Position numbers and translations under genes: made by a program
The notes under the pieces: model-generated
Database searches by the model: none
Told to the model about the DNA's origin: nothing
The model's input: the letters and a program-made list of their open reading frames with translations, nothing else
In this document: positions 25,094 to 34,526 of the stretch, piece by piece
How the letters are laid out: every line of letters starts with the position of its first letter
How positions within the stretch are numbered: the first letter of the stretch is position 1
Assembly (NCBI RefSeq): GCF_900167935.1
Contig: NZ_FUYL01000005.1
Span: forward strand, 240,871 to 304,870
Origin: Maribacter arcticus
Lineage (GTDB): Bacteria > Bacteroidota > Bacteroidia > Flavobacteriales > Flavobacteriaceae
Reading direction: 5' to 3'
DNA: 64,000 bases

Positions 25094-25420
25094 TTTAGAT
25101 TTCAATTAAATTGTATTCTAAAATATATTTTAACACGAGGAAAAGATGGTTTAAGTTAACGCTATGCGTTCTATGAAATAATAATTATACAGTGAACTAT
25201 ACTAAAACCTATATGAATTTCGAAAGCATTGGTTTCGCAGGCGTAAAGGGCATCATTACCATTTGCCCGCCAATTGGGACTAGAGGATATTACACTCGAG
25301 TTAATCCTATATGGTGGAGCAATTACATAACCGCTCGGAACAACTCCAAAGAAACGCAGCAGTGTCGTTCACTAGGTTAAAACTGTCGATTACAGATTTG
25401 GAGTCTTATAAAAAGGTTAA
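25094..25420. repeat. ~320-bp direct repeat, copy 1
   Basis: From TTTAGATTTCAATTA to AAAAAGGTTAA this segment recurs at 27716-28036, nearly identical apart from two indels (extra bases near 25203-25250 here, an extra ~30 bases in copy 2 near 27906). It ends 37 bp before the DUF5916 gene. A short open frame inside it (25192-25380) is not gene-like. The interval 24934-25093 before it shows nothing recognisable. Confidence 0.85.
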
Positions 25421-25457
25421 CAATCCTAAATTTGCTCTTTCATCTAATTTAAAACCA

Positions 25458-27656
25458 ATGACAAGAACAATTCTAGTTTTACCCCTACTTTTTTTTGCAA
25501 TTTTTTCCTTCGGACAAAGTGAAAATAAAAGTTTTGTTGTAAAACATACCACAGCAATTATAGAACCTGATGGTGTCCTTGACGAACCAATTTGGGAAAC
25601 TACCGAAAGTGCTAGTGCCTTTAATCAATATTTTCCGCTCGATACCGTACAAGCACAAAACCAATCAGAAATTAAAATTTTGTATGATGATAAAAACCTG
25701 TATATAGGTATAAAAGCTTACTCTATTGGCAAGAACTATGCACTACAATCTTTAAAGCGCGATTTTAAAGGGAGTGGTAATGACAGCTTTTCATTGCTTT
25801 TTGACACCTACAACGATGGCACCAATGCGTTTTTATTTGGTATTAATCCGCAAGGTGTGCTTAGAGAAGGACTCATTTCGAACGGAGGTACTGACGTCAA
25901 CAATTTGGATCTTTCTTGGGACGTAAAATGGCAAGGAGACTCCAAAATTTACGATGACTATTTTACTACCGAAATGATTATACCATTAACCTCTTTAAAA
26001 TTTGAGGAAGGGGCAACTAAATGGAGATTAAATAGCTATCGTATTGATACCCAATCAAATGAGCGTAGCAGTTGGGTTAGAATTCCACAAAATCAATCGA
26101 TTACCAATCTAGCATTTATGGGTGAAATGGTTTTCGAAAACCCCCTAGGTAAATCTAAAAGTCCGCTTGCCATTATACCATATATCAATGCCGTATCGCA
26201 AAAAGATTTTAAAACCAATGAAGGTTTTAATAACTTAAAAGTGGGTGGGGATGCCAAGGTTGCTATTGGCAATAGTTTGAATTTAGATTTGACATTAAAT
26301 CCAGATTTTTCACAAGTAGAAGTTGACGATCAAATAACAAATTTAACGCGCTTCGAAGTTTCGCTTCCTGAGAAAAGGCAGTTTTTTATTGATAATAGCG
26401 ATCTATTCGCAAGTTTTGGAGATGGACGCGATGCGAATCCGTTTTTCTCTAGGCGCATCGGTATCGCTAGAGATACGGCAGGTAATTCCATAGAAAATAA
26501 AATTATTGGTGGTGTTCGTTTAAGTGGAAAATTGACTAAAGACCTGAGAATAGGTGTTTTGAATATTCAGACGGCCAAAGATGAAGAAAATGAAATTCCC
26601 TCCAACAACAATACCATGATAGCCCTTCAGCAAAGAGTTTTTTCGAGGTCAAATATTGGAGTGTTCTATATCAATAGGCAATCATTTGAAAAGAATGACT
26701 TTGTTGATCGGGAAGATGAATACAACAGGGTGGTTGGTCTTGATTATAATTTGGCATCTAAAGATAATACGTGGACTGGTAAAATGTATGCCCACAAGTC
26801 TTTTCAGCCCGATGATAATGCAGGTAATATATCTGCAGGAGCAAATCTTAGATATAACTCTAGAAAATATAACTTCTACGTTAAAGGACTTTCGATAGAT
26901 GAAGATTTTTCATCTGATTTGGGCTTTATCCAAAGAACAGGAACTTTCAAAGGGCTTGTAAGTGCTGAGCGTGTTTTTTGGCCAAATAAAGGTATCATTC
27001 AAAATCACGGATTTCGATTTTTCCCTATTCTTTTTTGGGATCCTAGTATGGATTTTAAAAACACCGATTATGATCTTATGAGTTCTTGGAAAGCAACTTT
27101 TAAAGATCAATCACAGTTCGAGATAGAACTAACGAATAGTTTTACCTTTCTATTTGACAGTTTTGACCCTACCAACACGGATGGTGCATTAGAACTACCT
27201 GGCGATCAAGGCTATCATTATAATAGTGTAAAATTTGGCTATCAATCAGATATGCGAAAACGTTTTGCTTTTGAAGCGGGCTCTCAGATTGGTCAGTTTT
27301 ACAACGGAAAACGTTTTTCTGTAAATAGTATGATGACCTTGCGCTTTCAGCCAAAAGTCTTTCTTTCACTAGTTTTAAATTATGATCAAATTACATTGCC
27401 AGACCCTTACGCAAGTGCTGATATTTGGTTGATAAGTCCAAAAATTGATGTCACTTTTAGTAAGTCTATTTTTTGGTCCACATTAATTCAGTATAGTAAT
27501 CAAAAAGACAACTTAGGGTTTAATTCAAGATTACAATGGCGTTTTGCTCCGCTCTCAGATTTGTTCATTGTCTATAATGATAATTACTTCGTGAATAGTT
27601 TTCAGCCTAAAACCCGATCTATCAATTTGAAATTAACCTATAGGTTTAATCTTTAA
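25458..27656 (+). CDS. CBM9-like / DUF5916 outer-membrane protein
   Basis: About 732 residues from the ATG at 25458, whose signal peptide (cleavage after IFSFGQ) decides the start; upstream in-frame codons lie in the direct repeat. Residues ~25-190 are a carbohydrate-binding-module-9-like sandwich (IIEPDGVLDEPIWETTE, EIKILYDDKNLYIGIKAY, FSLLFDTYNDGTNAF). The remainder is a DUF5916 beta-barrel-like region (RFEVSLPEKRQFFIDNSDLF) ending NLKLTYRFNL. Members are found with polysaccharide and peptide uptake genes. The exact role is unknown. Two copies of a ~320-bp repeat flank the gene, so it could be lost by recombination. Confidence 0.88.
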   Translation: MTRTILVLPLLFFAIFSFGQSENKSFVVKHTTAIIEPDGVLDEPIWETTESASAFNQYFPLDTVQAQNQSEIKILYDDKNLYIGIKAYSIGKNYALQSLKRDFKGSGNDSFSLLFDTYNDGTNAFLFGINPQGVLREGLISNGGTDVNNLDLSWDVKWQGDSKIYDDYFTTEMIIPLTSLKFEEGATKWRLNSYRIDTQSNERSSWVRIPQNQSITNLAFMGEMVFENPLGKSKSPLAIIPYINAVSQKDFKTNEGFNNLKVGGDAKVAIGNSLNLDLTLNPDFSQVEVDDQITNLTRFEVSLPEKRQFFIDNSDLFASFGDGRDANPFFSRRIGIARDTAGNSIENKIIGGVRLSGKLTKDLRIGVLNIQTAKDEENEIPSNNNTMIALQQRVFSRSNIGVFYINRQSFEKNDFVDREDEYNRVVGLDYNLASKDNTWTGKMYAHKSFQPDDNAGNISAGANLRYNSRKYNFYVKGLSIDEDFSSDLGFIQRTGTFKGLVSAERVFWPNKGIIQNHGFRFFPILFWDPSMDFKNTDYDLMSSWKATFKDQSQFEIELTNSFTFLFDSFDPTNTDGALELPGDQGYHYNSVKFGYQSDMRKRFAFEAGSQIGQFYNGKRFSVNSMMTLRFQPKVFLSLVLNYDQITLPDPYASADIWLISPKIDVTFSKSIFWSTLIQYSNQKDNLGFNSRLQWRFAPLSDLFIVYNDNYFVNSFQPKTRSINLKLTYRFNL

Positions 27657-27696
27657 TAATAAGGCTTTAACAACGCTGAGTTCAACCCGTAAGTGT

Positions 27697-27715
27697 GTTG
27701 CACTTATTACTTGAA
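27697..27715. mobile_element. Solo IS30-type terminal sequence
   Basis: GTTGCACTTATTACTTGAA is identical to 32583-32601 at the end of the broken IS30 element. Read with the bases before it the plus strand encodes KCVALIT-stop, the usual C-terminus of this IS30 group. No other part of an IS remains, and it abuts copy 2 of the direct repeat. Confidence 0.6.
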
Positions 27716-28036
27716 TTTAGATTTCAATTAATTCTATTCTAAAAATATATTTTAACGCAAGGAAAAGATGGTTTAAGTTAACGCTATGCGTTCTATGAAA
27801 TAATAATTATACAGTGAACTATACTGCAAAAGAACATCATTACCATTTGCCCGCCAATTGGGACTAGAGGATATTACACTCGAGTTAATCCTATATGGTG
27901 GAGCAACTGCCTTCGCCTTCGTGATTCATATTGCTTGATTACATAACCGCTCGGAACAACTCCAAAGAAACGCAGCAGTGTCGTTCACTAGGTTAAAACT
28001 GTCGATTACAGATTTGGAGTCTTATAAAAAGGTTAA
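27716..28036. repeat. ~320-bp direct repeat, copy 2
   Basis: Second copy of 25094-25420. Compared with copy 1 it lacks ~40 bases and has an insert containing CTGCCTTCGCCTTCGTG. It is followed by the start-less GH3 fragment. No gene can be recognised in the repeat. Confidence 0.85.
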
Positions 28037-28075
28037 ATAGAATATTTTTAGACATTCGCATACTACCGTAATAAT

Positions 28076-28244
28076 CAAAATAAATCAGGAAGGGATAGAA
28101 AAAAAATTATTCCTAGTACTTCTAATTTCAGGAGTTTTTTTGACCAGCTGTTCCAAAAAATTCACAACCGAACAAAAAGACGGCTACGTTCAGGTCTCAA
28201 ATAGAGATGGAAGTACCTTAGTCTATCATCCTGAATCTGATGTG
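28076..28244 (+). pseudogene. Duplicated 5' end of the GH3 gene, start codon destroyed
   Basis: 169 bases align without gaps to 29332-29500 with seven mismatches. The ATG of the intact gene is GGG here, and the homology stops after about 50 codons. It keeps the lipoprotein signal coding sequence but cannot be expressed as the original. The rest of the interval to the esterase at 28396 shows nothing. Confidence 0.85.
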
Positions 28245-28395
28245 CAATCAAACATATATAGTTAATAAAGTAATTTTCATGAAATCATAAACATTAGCTC
28301 AAAATGGAATTTAAATAACACCCTTAATCGAACTGTAGAAGTTGGTATAGAAATTTGACACGAAAAAAATATTCAATTAATCAAAAATTACTTAT

Positions 28396-29316
28396 ATGAG
28401 ATCGGTAACTATTATTCTTATTGCTTCCTTTTCCGTTTTTACATCTGTTTTGTTTTCACAAACAGCATTAGTTGACTTGTCAAACATTAAAAGGAAGTGG
28501 CTGGATATAACCTATGCAAATTTATCGCCAGCTGAAAAATTAGATATCTATTTGCCTGATGATGGGGATGGACCTTTCCCTGTCATTATTAGTATTCACG
28601 GTGGGGGGTTTATGTTTGGTGATAAAGCCGATGAGCAACTCAACCCAATGCTTAAGGGGTTGAACCATGGATATGCCATTGTTTCAATTAACTATCGAAT
28701 GAGTGGCGAAGCGATATTTCCTGCAAATATCAATGATGTAAAAGCTGCGATACGTTGGGTTAAAGCAAATGCAGCTGAATACAAATTTAGCCCAAAACGA
28801 ATCGCTTTATGGGGTGGATCGGCAGGAGCTAATTTGGCTGCTTTGGCAGGGACTTCAGGCGATGTAAAGGAATTGGAAGATATGAGTATGGGCAATGCAA
28901 AGCAATCGAGCAGGGTGATGGCTGTAGTAGATTGGTTTGGGCCAACCAATTTTTTATTAATGGATGAGCAACTAAAAGAAACGGGTAATGGAAAACCTGA
29001 TAAAAGTGAAGCCAATTCAATGCTATCAAAAGTATTAGGGCAAAAAATTACCGAGATTCCAGAGAAAGTAAAGATGGCAAACCCTGAATCGTATATTACG
29101 AGCGATGATCCACCATTTCTAATTCAACACGGCACAAAAGACCCGATAGTTCCAACACAACAGTCTGTCTTATTTTACGAGAAATTAGTAAAAGTATTAG
29201 GCAAAGAAAAAGTGACACTGCATTTGTTGGAAGGTGTACAACATGGCGGGAAGGAATTTGAAACACCGGAAAACCTGCAAATAGTATTTTCTTTTCTTGA
29301 TAAAATATTAAAATAA
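28396..29316 (+). CDS. Secreted alpha/beta-hydrolase, esterase (BD-FAE/lipase-like)
   Basis: 306 residues with a signal peptide (cleavage near VLFSQ). The oxyanion-hole motif HGGGFMFGDK (about residues 69-78), the nucleophile elbow GGSAGANLAAL (about 140-150), the acid in HGTKDPIVP and the His in GVQHGGKEF make a complete catalytic triad of the hormone-sensitive-lipase/carbohydrate-esterase type. It probably removes acetyl or other acyl groups from plant or algal polysaccharides, since the GH3 glycosidase gene follows 31 bp later in the same direction. It is inserted between the GH3 fragment and the intact GH3 gene. Confidence 0.9.
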   Translation: MRSVTIILIASFSVFTSVLFSQTALVDLSNIKRKWLDITYANLSPAEKLDIYLPDDGDGPFPVIISIHGGGFMFGDKADEQLNPMLKGLNHGYAIVSINYRMSGEAIFPANINDVKAAIRWVKANAAEYKFSPKRIALWGGSAGANLAALAGTSGDVKELEDMSMGNAKQSSRVMAVVDWFGPTNFLLMDEQLKETGNGKPDKSEANSMLSKVLGQKITEIPEKVKMANPESYITSDDPPFLIQHGTKDPIVPTQQSVLFYEKLVKVLGKEKVTLHLLEGVQHGGKEFETPENLQIVFSFLDKILK

Positions 29317-29347
29317 AAATAGAACTCCTTACAAAATAAATCAGAAA

Positions 29348-31636
29348 ATGATAGAAAAAAAATTATTCCTAGTACTTCTAATTTCAGGAGTTTTTTTGAC
29401 CAGCTGTTCCAAAAAATTCACAACCGAACAAAAAGAGGGCTACGTTCAGGTCTCAAATAGAGATGGAAGTACTTTAGGCTATCATCCTGAATCTGGTGTG
29501 AAATTGTTAACCGTTGATGGATACGCCTTTAAGGATATGAACAAAAATGGAACATTAGATTCTTATGAAGATTGGCGATTATCTGCTGATGTTCGAGCAA
29601 ACGACCTTGCTACTAAATTGACCTTGGTAGATATTGGAGGTTTAATGTTATATAGTTCGCACCAATCTATTCCCGGTGCTAGTAGCGGGTTTGGTTCTTC
29701 GAATTATAATGGAAAACCTTTTGGAGAAAGTGGCGCTTTGGCCAGTGATCTATCCGACGAACAAAAAAAGTTTTTAAAAGACGACCACTTGAGGCATGTC
29801 TTGATTACCCGTGTTGAAACTCCTTCGACAGTGGCGCAATGGAATAACAATGCACAAGCCTTCGCTGAAGGTCTTGATTTTGGAATTCCGGTCAACACAA
29901 GTTCGGATCCAAGGCACGGTACTGATTCGTATGCGGAGTTCAATGCCGGTGCGGGTGGAGCCATTTCTATGTGGCCTGGAACTTTGGGAATAGCCGCCAC
30001 TTTTGACCCAACCTTGATGCAGCAATTCGGAGAAATAGCTTCTAAAGAGTACCGTGCTTTAGGTATTGCTACAGCGTTATCTCCACAAATCGATTTGGCA
30101 ACAGAACCTAGATGGAGCCGTTTTGATGGAACCATGGGTGAAGACCCAGATTTGGCAACCGATTTGGCTAGGGCTTATGTAGACGGATTTCAGTCCACGA
30201 ACGGAGGTGATTGGGGTTTTGAAAGTGTAAATGCTATGGTCAAGCATTGGCCAGGTGGTGGTCCAGAAGAAGGGGGTCGTGATGGTCACTTTGGTTACGG
30301 AGCATATGCTGTCTATCCTGGAAAAAACATCAAAGACCACATACAACCTTTTACCCAAGGTGCTTTCAAATTAGAAGGTGCGACTAAAATGGCTTCTGCC
30401 GTTATGCCTTATTACACTATTTCAACGGGAGAAGGGGAAGCCGTTGGCAATGGATTTAACAAATACTTGATTACCGATGTTCTTAGAGGAGAATACGGAT
30501 ATGACGGAGTACTTTGTACCGATTGGGGAATTACTAGGGATGTTTCCGCTATGGACAAGTTTGAAGGGAAAAGTTGGGGCGTTGAGACAATGAGCGTAGC
30601 CGAACGTCATTATAAGGCAATCGAAGCCGGAATGGACCAGTTTGGTGGCAATAATGCTTTGGGACCTATACTCGAAGCCTATAAAATGGGAGTTGCTGAA
30701 CATGATGAAGACCAAATGCGAAAACGTTTTGAAACTTCCGCCGTTCGTTTGTTGAAGAACATTTTTAGAACCGGGCTTTTTGAAAACCCGTATTTGGATG
30801 TTGCAGAAACCGAAAAAATTGTTGGTAAGGCCGAATATATGCAAGCGGGATATGATGCCCAGTTGCGCTCGGTGATCTTACTCAAAAATCAAGGGAAAGC
30901 ACTTCCGCTGAAGGAAAAACAGAAAGTGTATTTCCCCAAAAGATATATCGCGACCAGCACCAATTGGAAGGGGGAGGTAACACCTGAAAAGACAGAATAT
31001 CCTTTTAATATAGAAGTAGTGTCGAAGTATTTCGAGGTGGTCGAAAACCCAAAAGAAGCCGACTTTGCATTGGTGGGCATCAAAAGTCCGGATAGTGGTG
31101 TAGGTTATGATAGGGCTGACCTCGAAAAAGGAAGCAATGGCTATGTGCCTATCAGCCTACAATATGAATCCTATACGGCCAAGGACGCCAGAGAAACGAG
31201 CTTGGCCGGAGGTAGCCCTTTGGAGGATTTTATAAATCGCACATACCAAGGTAAAACAGTGAAGACCAACAATACAACCGATATGAAATTGGTCAATGAA
31301 ACAAAAGCAAAAATGGGAGATAAACCCGTTATCGTTATTATTCATGTTTCAAAACCCATGATATTTTCTGAAATTGAGTCATCTGCCTCTTCGATTTTGG
31401 TACACATGGGCGTGCAAGACCAAGCCTTGATGGAAATCATTTCAGGAGCAACAGAACCATCTGCTTTGTTACCCTTTCAAATGCCTGCAGATATGACCAC
31501 GGTAGAAAAGCAATTTGAAGATGTGCCAAGGGATATGAAGCCCTACGTCGATTTTGATGGGAATATCTATGATTTTGCATTCGGACTGAACTGGAATGGA
31601 GTAATTTCCGATGAAAGGGTAGCCGCATATAAATAG
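29348..31636 (+). CDS. GH3-family beta-glycosidase lipoprotein
   Basis: 762 residues. A lipoprotein signal (lipobox LTSC, Cys ~20) precedes the (alpha/beta)8 domain with VSSDPRHGTD-like NTSSDPRHGTDS, ALSPQIDLATEPRWSRF, GEDPDLATDLA and KHWPGGGPEEGGRD. The nucleophile Asp lies in LCTDWGITRD. The C-terminal alpha/beta sandwich begins near AQLRSVILLKNQGKALPL. Members hydrolyse beta-glucosides or xylosides from oligosaccharide ends. Surface or periplasmic location is expected. It is the downstream gene of an esterase-glycosidase pair. A 169-bp copy of its 5' end lies at 28076-28244. Confidence 0.93.
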   Translation: MIEKKLFLVLLISGVFLTSCSKKFTTEQKEGYVQVSNRDGSTLGYHPESGVKLLTVDGYAFKDMNKNGTLDSYEDWRLSADVRANDLATKLTLVDIGGLMLYSSHQSIPGASSGFGSSNYNGKPFGESGALASDLSDEQKKFLKDDHLRHVLITRVETPSTVAQWNNNAQAFAEGLDFGIPVNTSSDPRHGTDSYAEFNAGAGGAISMWPGTLGIAATFDPTLMQQFGEIASKEYRALGIATALSPQIDLATEPRWSRFDGTMGEDPDLATDLARAYVDGFQSTNGGDWGFESVNAMVKHWPGGGPEEGGRDGHFGYGAYAVYPGKNIKDHIQPFTQGAFKLEGATKMASAVMPYYTISTGEGEAVGNGFNKYLITDVLRGEYGYDGVLCTDWGITRDVSAMDKFEGKSWGVETMSVAERHYKAIEAGMDQFGGNNALGPILEAYKMGVAEHDEDQMRKRFETSAVRLLKNIFRTGLFENPYLDVAETEKIVGKAEYMQAGYDAQLRSVILLKNQGKALPLKEKQKVYFPKRYIATSTNWKGEVTPEKTEYPFNIEVVSKYFEVVENPKEADFALVGIKSPDSGVGYDRADLEKGSNGYVPISLQYESYTAKDARETSLAGGSPLEDFINRTYQGKTVKTNNTTDMKLVNETKAKMGDKPVIVIIHVSKPMIFSEIESSASSILVHMGVQDQALMEIISGATEPSALLPFQMPADMTTVEKQFEDVPRDMKPYVDFDGNIYDFAFGLNWNGVISDERVAAYK

Positions 31637-31727
31637 GTTTTGGCTATTAAAATAGAATGATTGTAGAACATTGAATGTTGCTTCATAGCTGCTAACAAAT
31701 CAAGGGTATTACTATGAATAATTATGT

Positions 31728-32601
31728 TTTTGTTAGTGCGGAGTTCAACACACTTATTATTTAGGACTTCAATTGGGTTATTATAATTAAACTTTCTAAT
31801 GGGTCTGTAATTTAGTGATCTTTCCACTTCTTTTATTCTTCTGACAGATACTTCTCTCAGGGCGGTTTTCTTGGGTAAGAACCTTCTTATGGCCCCTATT
31901 CTATTTTCCACTGTTCCTTTGTTCTGAGAGGTATAAGGTCTAGTAAAGTAAGTTTTGCTTTTAAGTCCTTTGCGATTTTATGATGGTGCGCAAACTCCTT
32001 ACCATTGTCAAAAGTGATGGTTTTTATCCAAGAACTATCGAAATTGGAAAGCCTTTTATTCATTTTGAGATATATTTCGTCCGCATTTGTACTGTGGAGT
32101 TTCTCCAACATGGTAACTAGTGTTGTCCTATCGGTCATTACCAGCAGCGCCGATTTATGGTTCTCCCCATCATCAGATGAACTTCTACGTCCCCTATACG
32201 TAATCTTTCGATCACAAACCACTGGACTCCATTTCTCATATTTCACAAGCTCTTCGATACGTCTTTTAAGCTACTCGCCCAAAAGAATCTGTTTGGGCTT
32301 GTTTGAATGTCGATAATCTGTCTTGCGTTGGGTGTGCTTCCCGATATAACGTCCTGCCGTTTGTCCTCTCCTTAGAACGTTACGCTTTAATTCGTGGCCA
32401 ATAGTACTCTTGTGAACACCAATTTGACCAGCTATTTCCGTTTGTAACAATCCTACTTCAAGTAGTGATTGAATTTGACACCTTTGACCAAGGCACAGTT
32501 GATTGTGTTTTTTCATCCAAGACGAATATGAAAATTGAGCTTAAAACAGATGGGGTTAGCCCCATCTGTTTTAAGTATTCGTGTTGCACTTATTACTTGA
32601 A
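31728..32601 (-). mobile_element. Broken IS30-family insertion sequence
   Basis: On the minus strand three frames carry consecutive parts of one IS30 transposase. 32516-32271 has the N-terminal HTH (KKHNQLCLGQRCQIQSL, QTEIAGQIGVHKSTIGHEL). 32246-31896 has the DDE core (KSALLVMTDRTTLVTML, TITFDNGKEFAHH). 31911 onward has the C-terminal RSLNYRPIRKFNYNNPIEVLNNKCVEL. At least two frameshifts separate them and the C-terminus has lost its normal stop. The 5' terminal repeat GTTGCACTTATTACTTGAA is at 32583-32601, while the 3' end is degraded. Confidence 0.85.
32541..32574. terminator. 15-bp perfect hairpin at the IS30 5' end
   Basis: TTAAAACAGATGGGG, loop TTAG, CCCCATCTGTTTTAA. It lies between the terminal repeat and the transposase start. 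IS elements often carry such structures to stop outside transcription from reaching the transposase. No T-run follows, so a translational or roadblock role is equally possible. Confidence 0.5.
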
Positions 32602-32717
32602 CTTAGATATATTAAAAGGCATCTAAAAAGTTTATTTTAAAAGGAATTGAATATTTTAATCCGCCAAGCGAATATATAATAATCCTACTTCCTTAAGTAA
32701 GGATCAGTAATTCAAAA

Positions 32718-33055
32718 ATGATTAATAGGGCCCTCCTGCTTTTTGTTAGAGGAGTTGCATTTTTATTATTTTCTTGTTCCCCTAAATTTCAAATGTAGCA
32801 TTGCCAATTGAAAGGGTTCAAGAATTCTCATTCACCGGTTCAAGTGTTGTAGAGGATAAATGGTGGACGGCCTTTCAAGACGAGAACCTCAATAAATTGA
32901 TTGATAGCGCAATGCAGTCGAATTTTGATTTGGCAACAATTTTTGGCGGCAAAAGCAACGGTTTCCAGGCAGGCTTAAAACAAATGTCCGTTTTACGGGA
33001 CTATTTCCCCAGAGCACACAAATGTTCTGAAACAAGTTACCTCTTTTCCATCTAA
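32718..33055 (+). pseudogene. Remnant of a NodT/TolC-type efflux outer-membrane lipoprotein
   Basis: The ATG at 32718 opens a lipoprotein signal (lipobox LFSC) that ends in TAG at 32796. A shifted frame from 32801 continues as VQEFSFTGSSVVEDKWWTA (F) QDENLNKLIDSAMQSNFDLAT, the start of mature RND outer-membrane factors. After this the similarity stops and the frame ends at 33055. The normal protein would have about 450 residues, so this is a frameshifted 5' fragment. No pump genes are near. Confidence 0.75.
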
Positions 33056-33101
33056 AAAATAAAAGCCTATGACTAATTTTTCATAAACTGGAATTTCTCA
33101 A

Positions 33102-33611
33102 CTAAACAAACAGTAAAATCAAGGTCAAAACAATCCCTCCTGCTGTAAAATAGAGTCCTTTTTTGAAAACTGAGGTCGTAGGTCTAAACATCCAAAAAGC
33201 TGATACCGCAAAGAACAGTAGAGATATTGCAAAGAATATTCCCAACCAAAACAACGGATGCCCTGAATGCATCTTATGAATATTATTCATTTTTTCAAGT
33301 AGAATAGGGAGTTTCTTTTCGGTATACTCTGCTACACCCGTTTTTTTGTTATAGGTTCCTCCTTGAAAGTAAATTAGGCCCCCTTCTTCTTTGTCCACGC
33401 TAAAGCGTCCTTTTTCTAAGGCCCCTCCCAAATCATCAGCTGCAATATTAGGCTTTAAGTTTTTTTCAATTTGAATTTCCTTTTGTAAAAAATCGGTATT
33501 CCTGAAGGTCAGCACTATGCCACTAATGGAGTAAACAATCATGATACCAGCAAGGAAAAATCCTAAATATCTGTGTATAACTCTAAAGGTTTGTTCTGTT
33601 TTTCGTCCCAT
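33102..33611 (-). CDS. PepSY-domain membrane protein
   Basis: 169 residues with three hydrophobic helices (about 14-34, 121-140, 146-168) and a periplasmic PepSY-like middle part (IAADDLGGALEKGRFSVD). The start RVIHRYLGFFLAGIMIVYSISG and the later NIHKMHSGHPLFWLGIFFA match the PepSY-associated TM family, often linked to iron-chelate reduction. The His residues in both helices could bind haem. It forms a small operon with the 32-aa frame upstream and perhaps YceI further upstream. Confidence 0.85.
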   Translation of the reverse strand: MGRKTEQTFRVIHRYLGFFLAGIMIVYSISGIVLTFRNTDFLQKEIQIEKNLKPNIAADDLGGALEKGRFSVDKEEGGLIYFQGGTYNKKTGVAEYTEKKLPILLEKMNNIHKMHSGHPLFWLGIFFAISLLFFAVSAFWMFRPTTSVFKKGLYFTAGGIVLTLILLFV

Positions 33612-33626
33612 AAGTAATATATTTAA

Positions 33627-33725
33627 TTAGTTGTCCATAACAACCCAAATCAATATGGCAACATAAAGCAAATACCAAATGATATGCATGATATATTTTT
33701 TTGCCTTATGAACTGAGCTGGCCAT
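33627..33725 (-). CDS. Small membrane protein (32 aa), upstream of the PepSY gene
   Basis: From the ATG at 33725 the minus strand reads MASSVHKAKKYIMHIIWYLL followed by YVAILIWVVMDN. This is a basic N-terminus plus one strong transmembrane helix. It is 15 bp upstream of the PepSY gene and on the same strand. Similar tiny proteins occur next to PepSY genes, but I cannot name a family. It is short enough that chance is possible. Confidence 0.45.
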   Translation of the reverse strand: MASSVHKAKKYIMHIIWYLLYVAILIWVVMDN

Positions 33726-33815
33726 TATAAATCTTTTAATATAATCAGATTAAATTTGTTAAAACAGCCTAAACATAAGTCTCCAGACCGTTCTTACTAA
33801 CAAACACTATCTATT

Positions 33816-34409
33816 TTATTGTTGTGCCATTTCCAAATTGATCGTCATTTCGACTTCATCGCCCAAAGTTGGTGTCTCTCCGCCAACCTTATATGCCAAG
33901 CGATCTATCGTGCCAGTCAATTTGAGTCCGGCCTTTAGTTTGTTGCTTCGTTGGTCGGTAATGATGCCGTTGAGCTTTCCTTCCAATGTTACCGGTTTTG
34001 TTACACCGTGCATTGTCAAATCGCCCGTTAGTTTGAACATTTTCTCCCCCGTTTTTTCAAATGCGGTGGTTTTAAAAGTTATTGTTGGATGAGTCTCCGC
34101 GTCGAAAAAATCGGCACTACGTAAATGTTCGTTTCTACGATCATTGTCGGTATCAATACTACCCGTCTTTAATTCTACTGTAAAGGATGGCTCGCTAAAG
34201 GCATCATCGGCGGTTGCGGTAATGTCGAATTCACTAAAATGGCCTTCGACCTCTGAAATCAACAAATGGGTAATAGCAAAGCCGACTTTGGAATGGGCGT
34301 TGTCGGCCTTCCAAGTGCTCTGTACGGATATCGTGGCCTGAGATTGGGCGATATTTACAGTAAGAAGTAAAAATCCGAGAAAAAGTAAGTAAAATGTATT
34401 GCGTTTCAT
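33816..34409 (-). CDS. YceI-family periplasmic protein
   Basis: 197 residues with a signal peptide (cleavage near IAQSQA) and the YceI lipocalin-like barrel. Family marks are WKADNAHSKVGFAITHLLISEVEGHF at the start of the domain (given in pieces: WKADNAHSKVGF, EVEGHF), GSIDTDNDRRNEHLRSADFF in the middle and GDLTMHGVTKPVTLE towards the end. The family binds polyisoprenoids or amphiphiles and responds to stress in some species. It is about 90 bp upstream of the 32-aa frame and in the same direction. Confidence 0.92.
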   Translation of the reverse strand: MKRNTFYLLFLGFLLLTVNIAQSQATISVQSTWKADNAHSKVGFAITHLLISEVEGHFSEFDITATADDAFSEPSFTVELKTGSIDTDNDRRNEHLRSADFFDAETHPTITFKTTAFEKTGEKMFKLTGDLTMHGVTKPVTLEGKLNGIITDQRSNKLKAGLKLTGTIDRLAYKVGGETPTLGDEVEMTINLEMAQQ

Positions 34410-34526
34410 GCGTTCCCTATGTTAGATTATGAAATCCAAATGTGGGGTTTAATACTTAAGCTAAGTTTATATTTTCTGTAAACGACAGAAGTTGTACCAT
34501 AAACAGCGCATACATATTAAATAGGT

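Noticed and set aside
25192..25380. 62-codon open frame inside the direct repeat
   Set aside because: It lies fully in the ~320-bp repeat, is not kept open in the second copy because of indels, and has no protein-like features.
29704..30135. Several long antisense frames in the GH3 gene
   Set aside because: Composition follows the sense codons of the GH3 gene; none has a plausible start or family.
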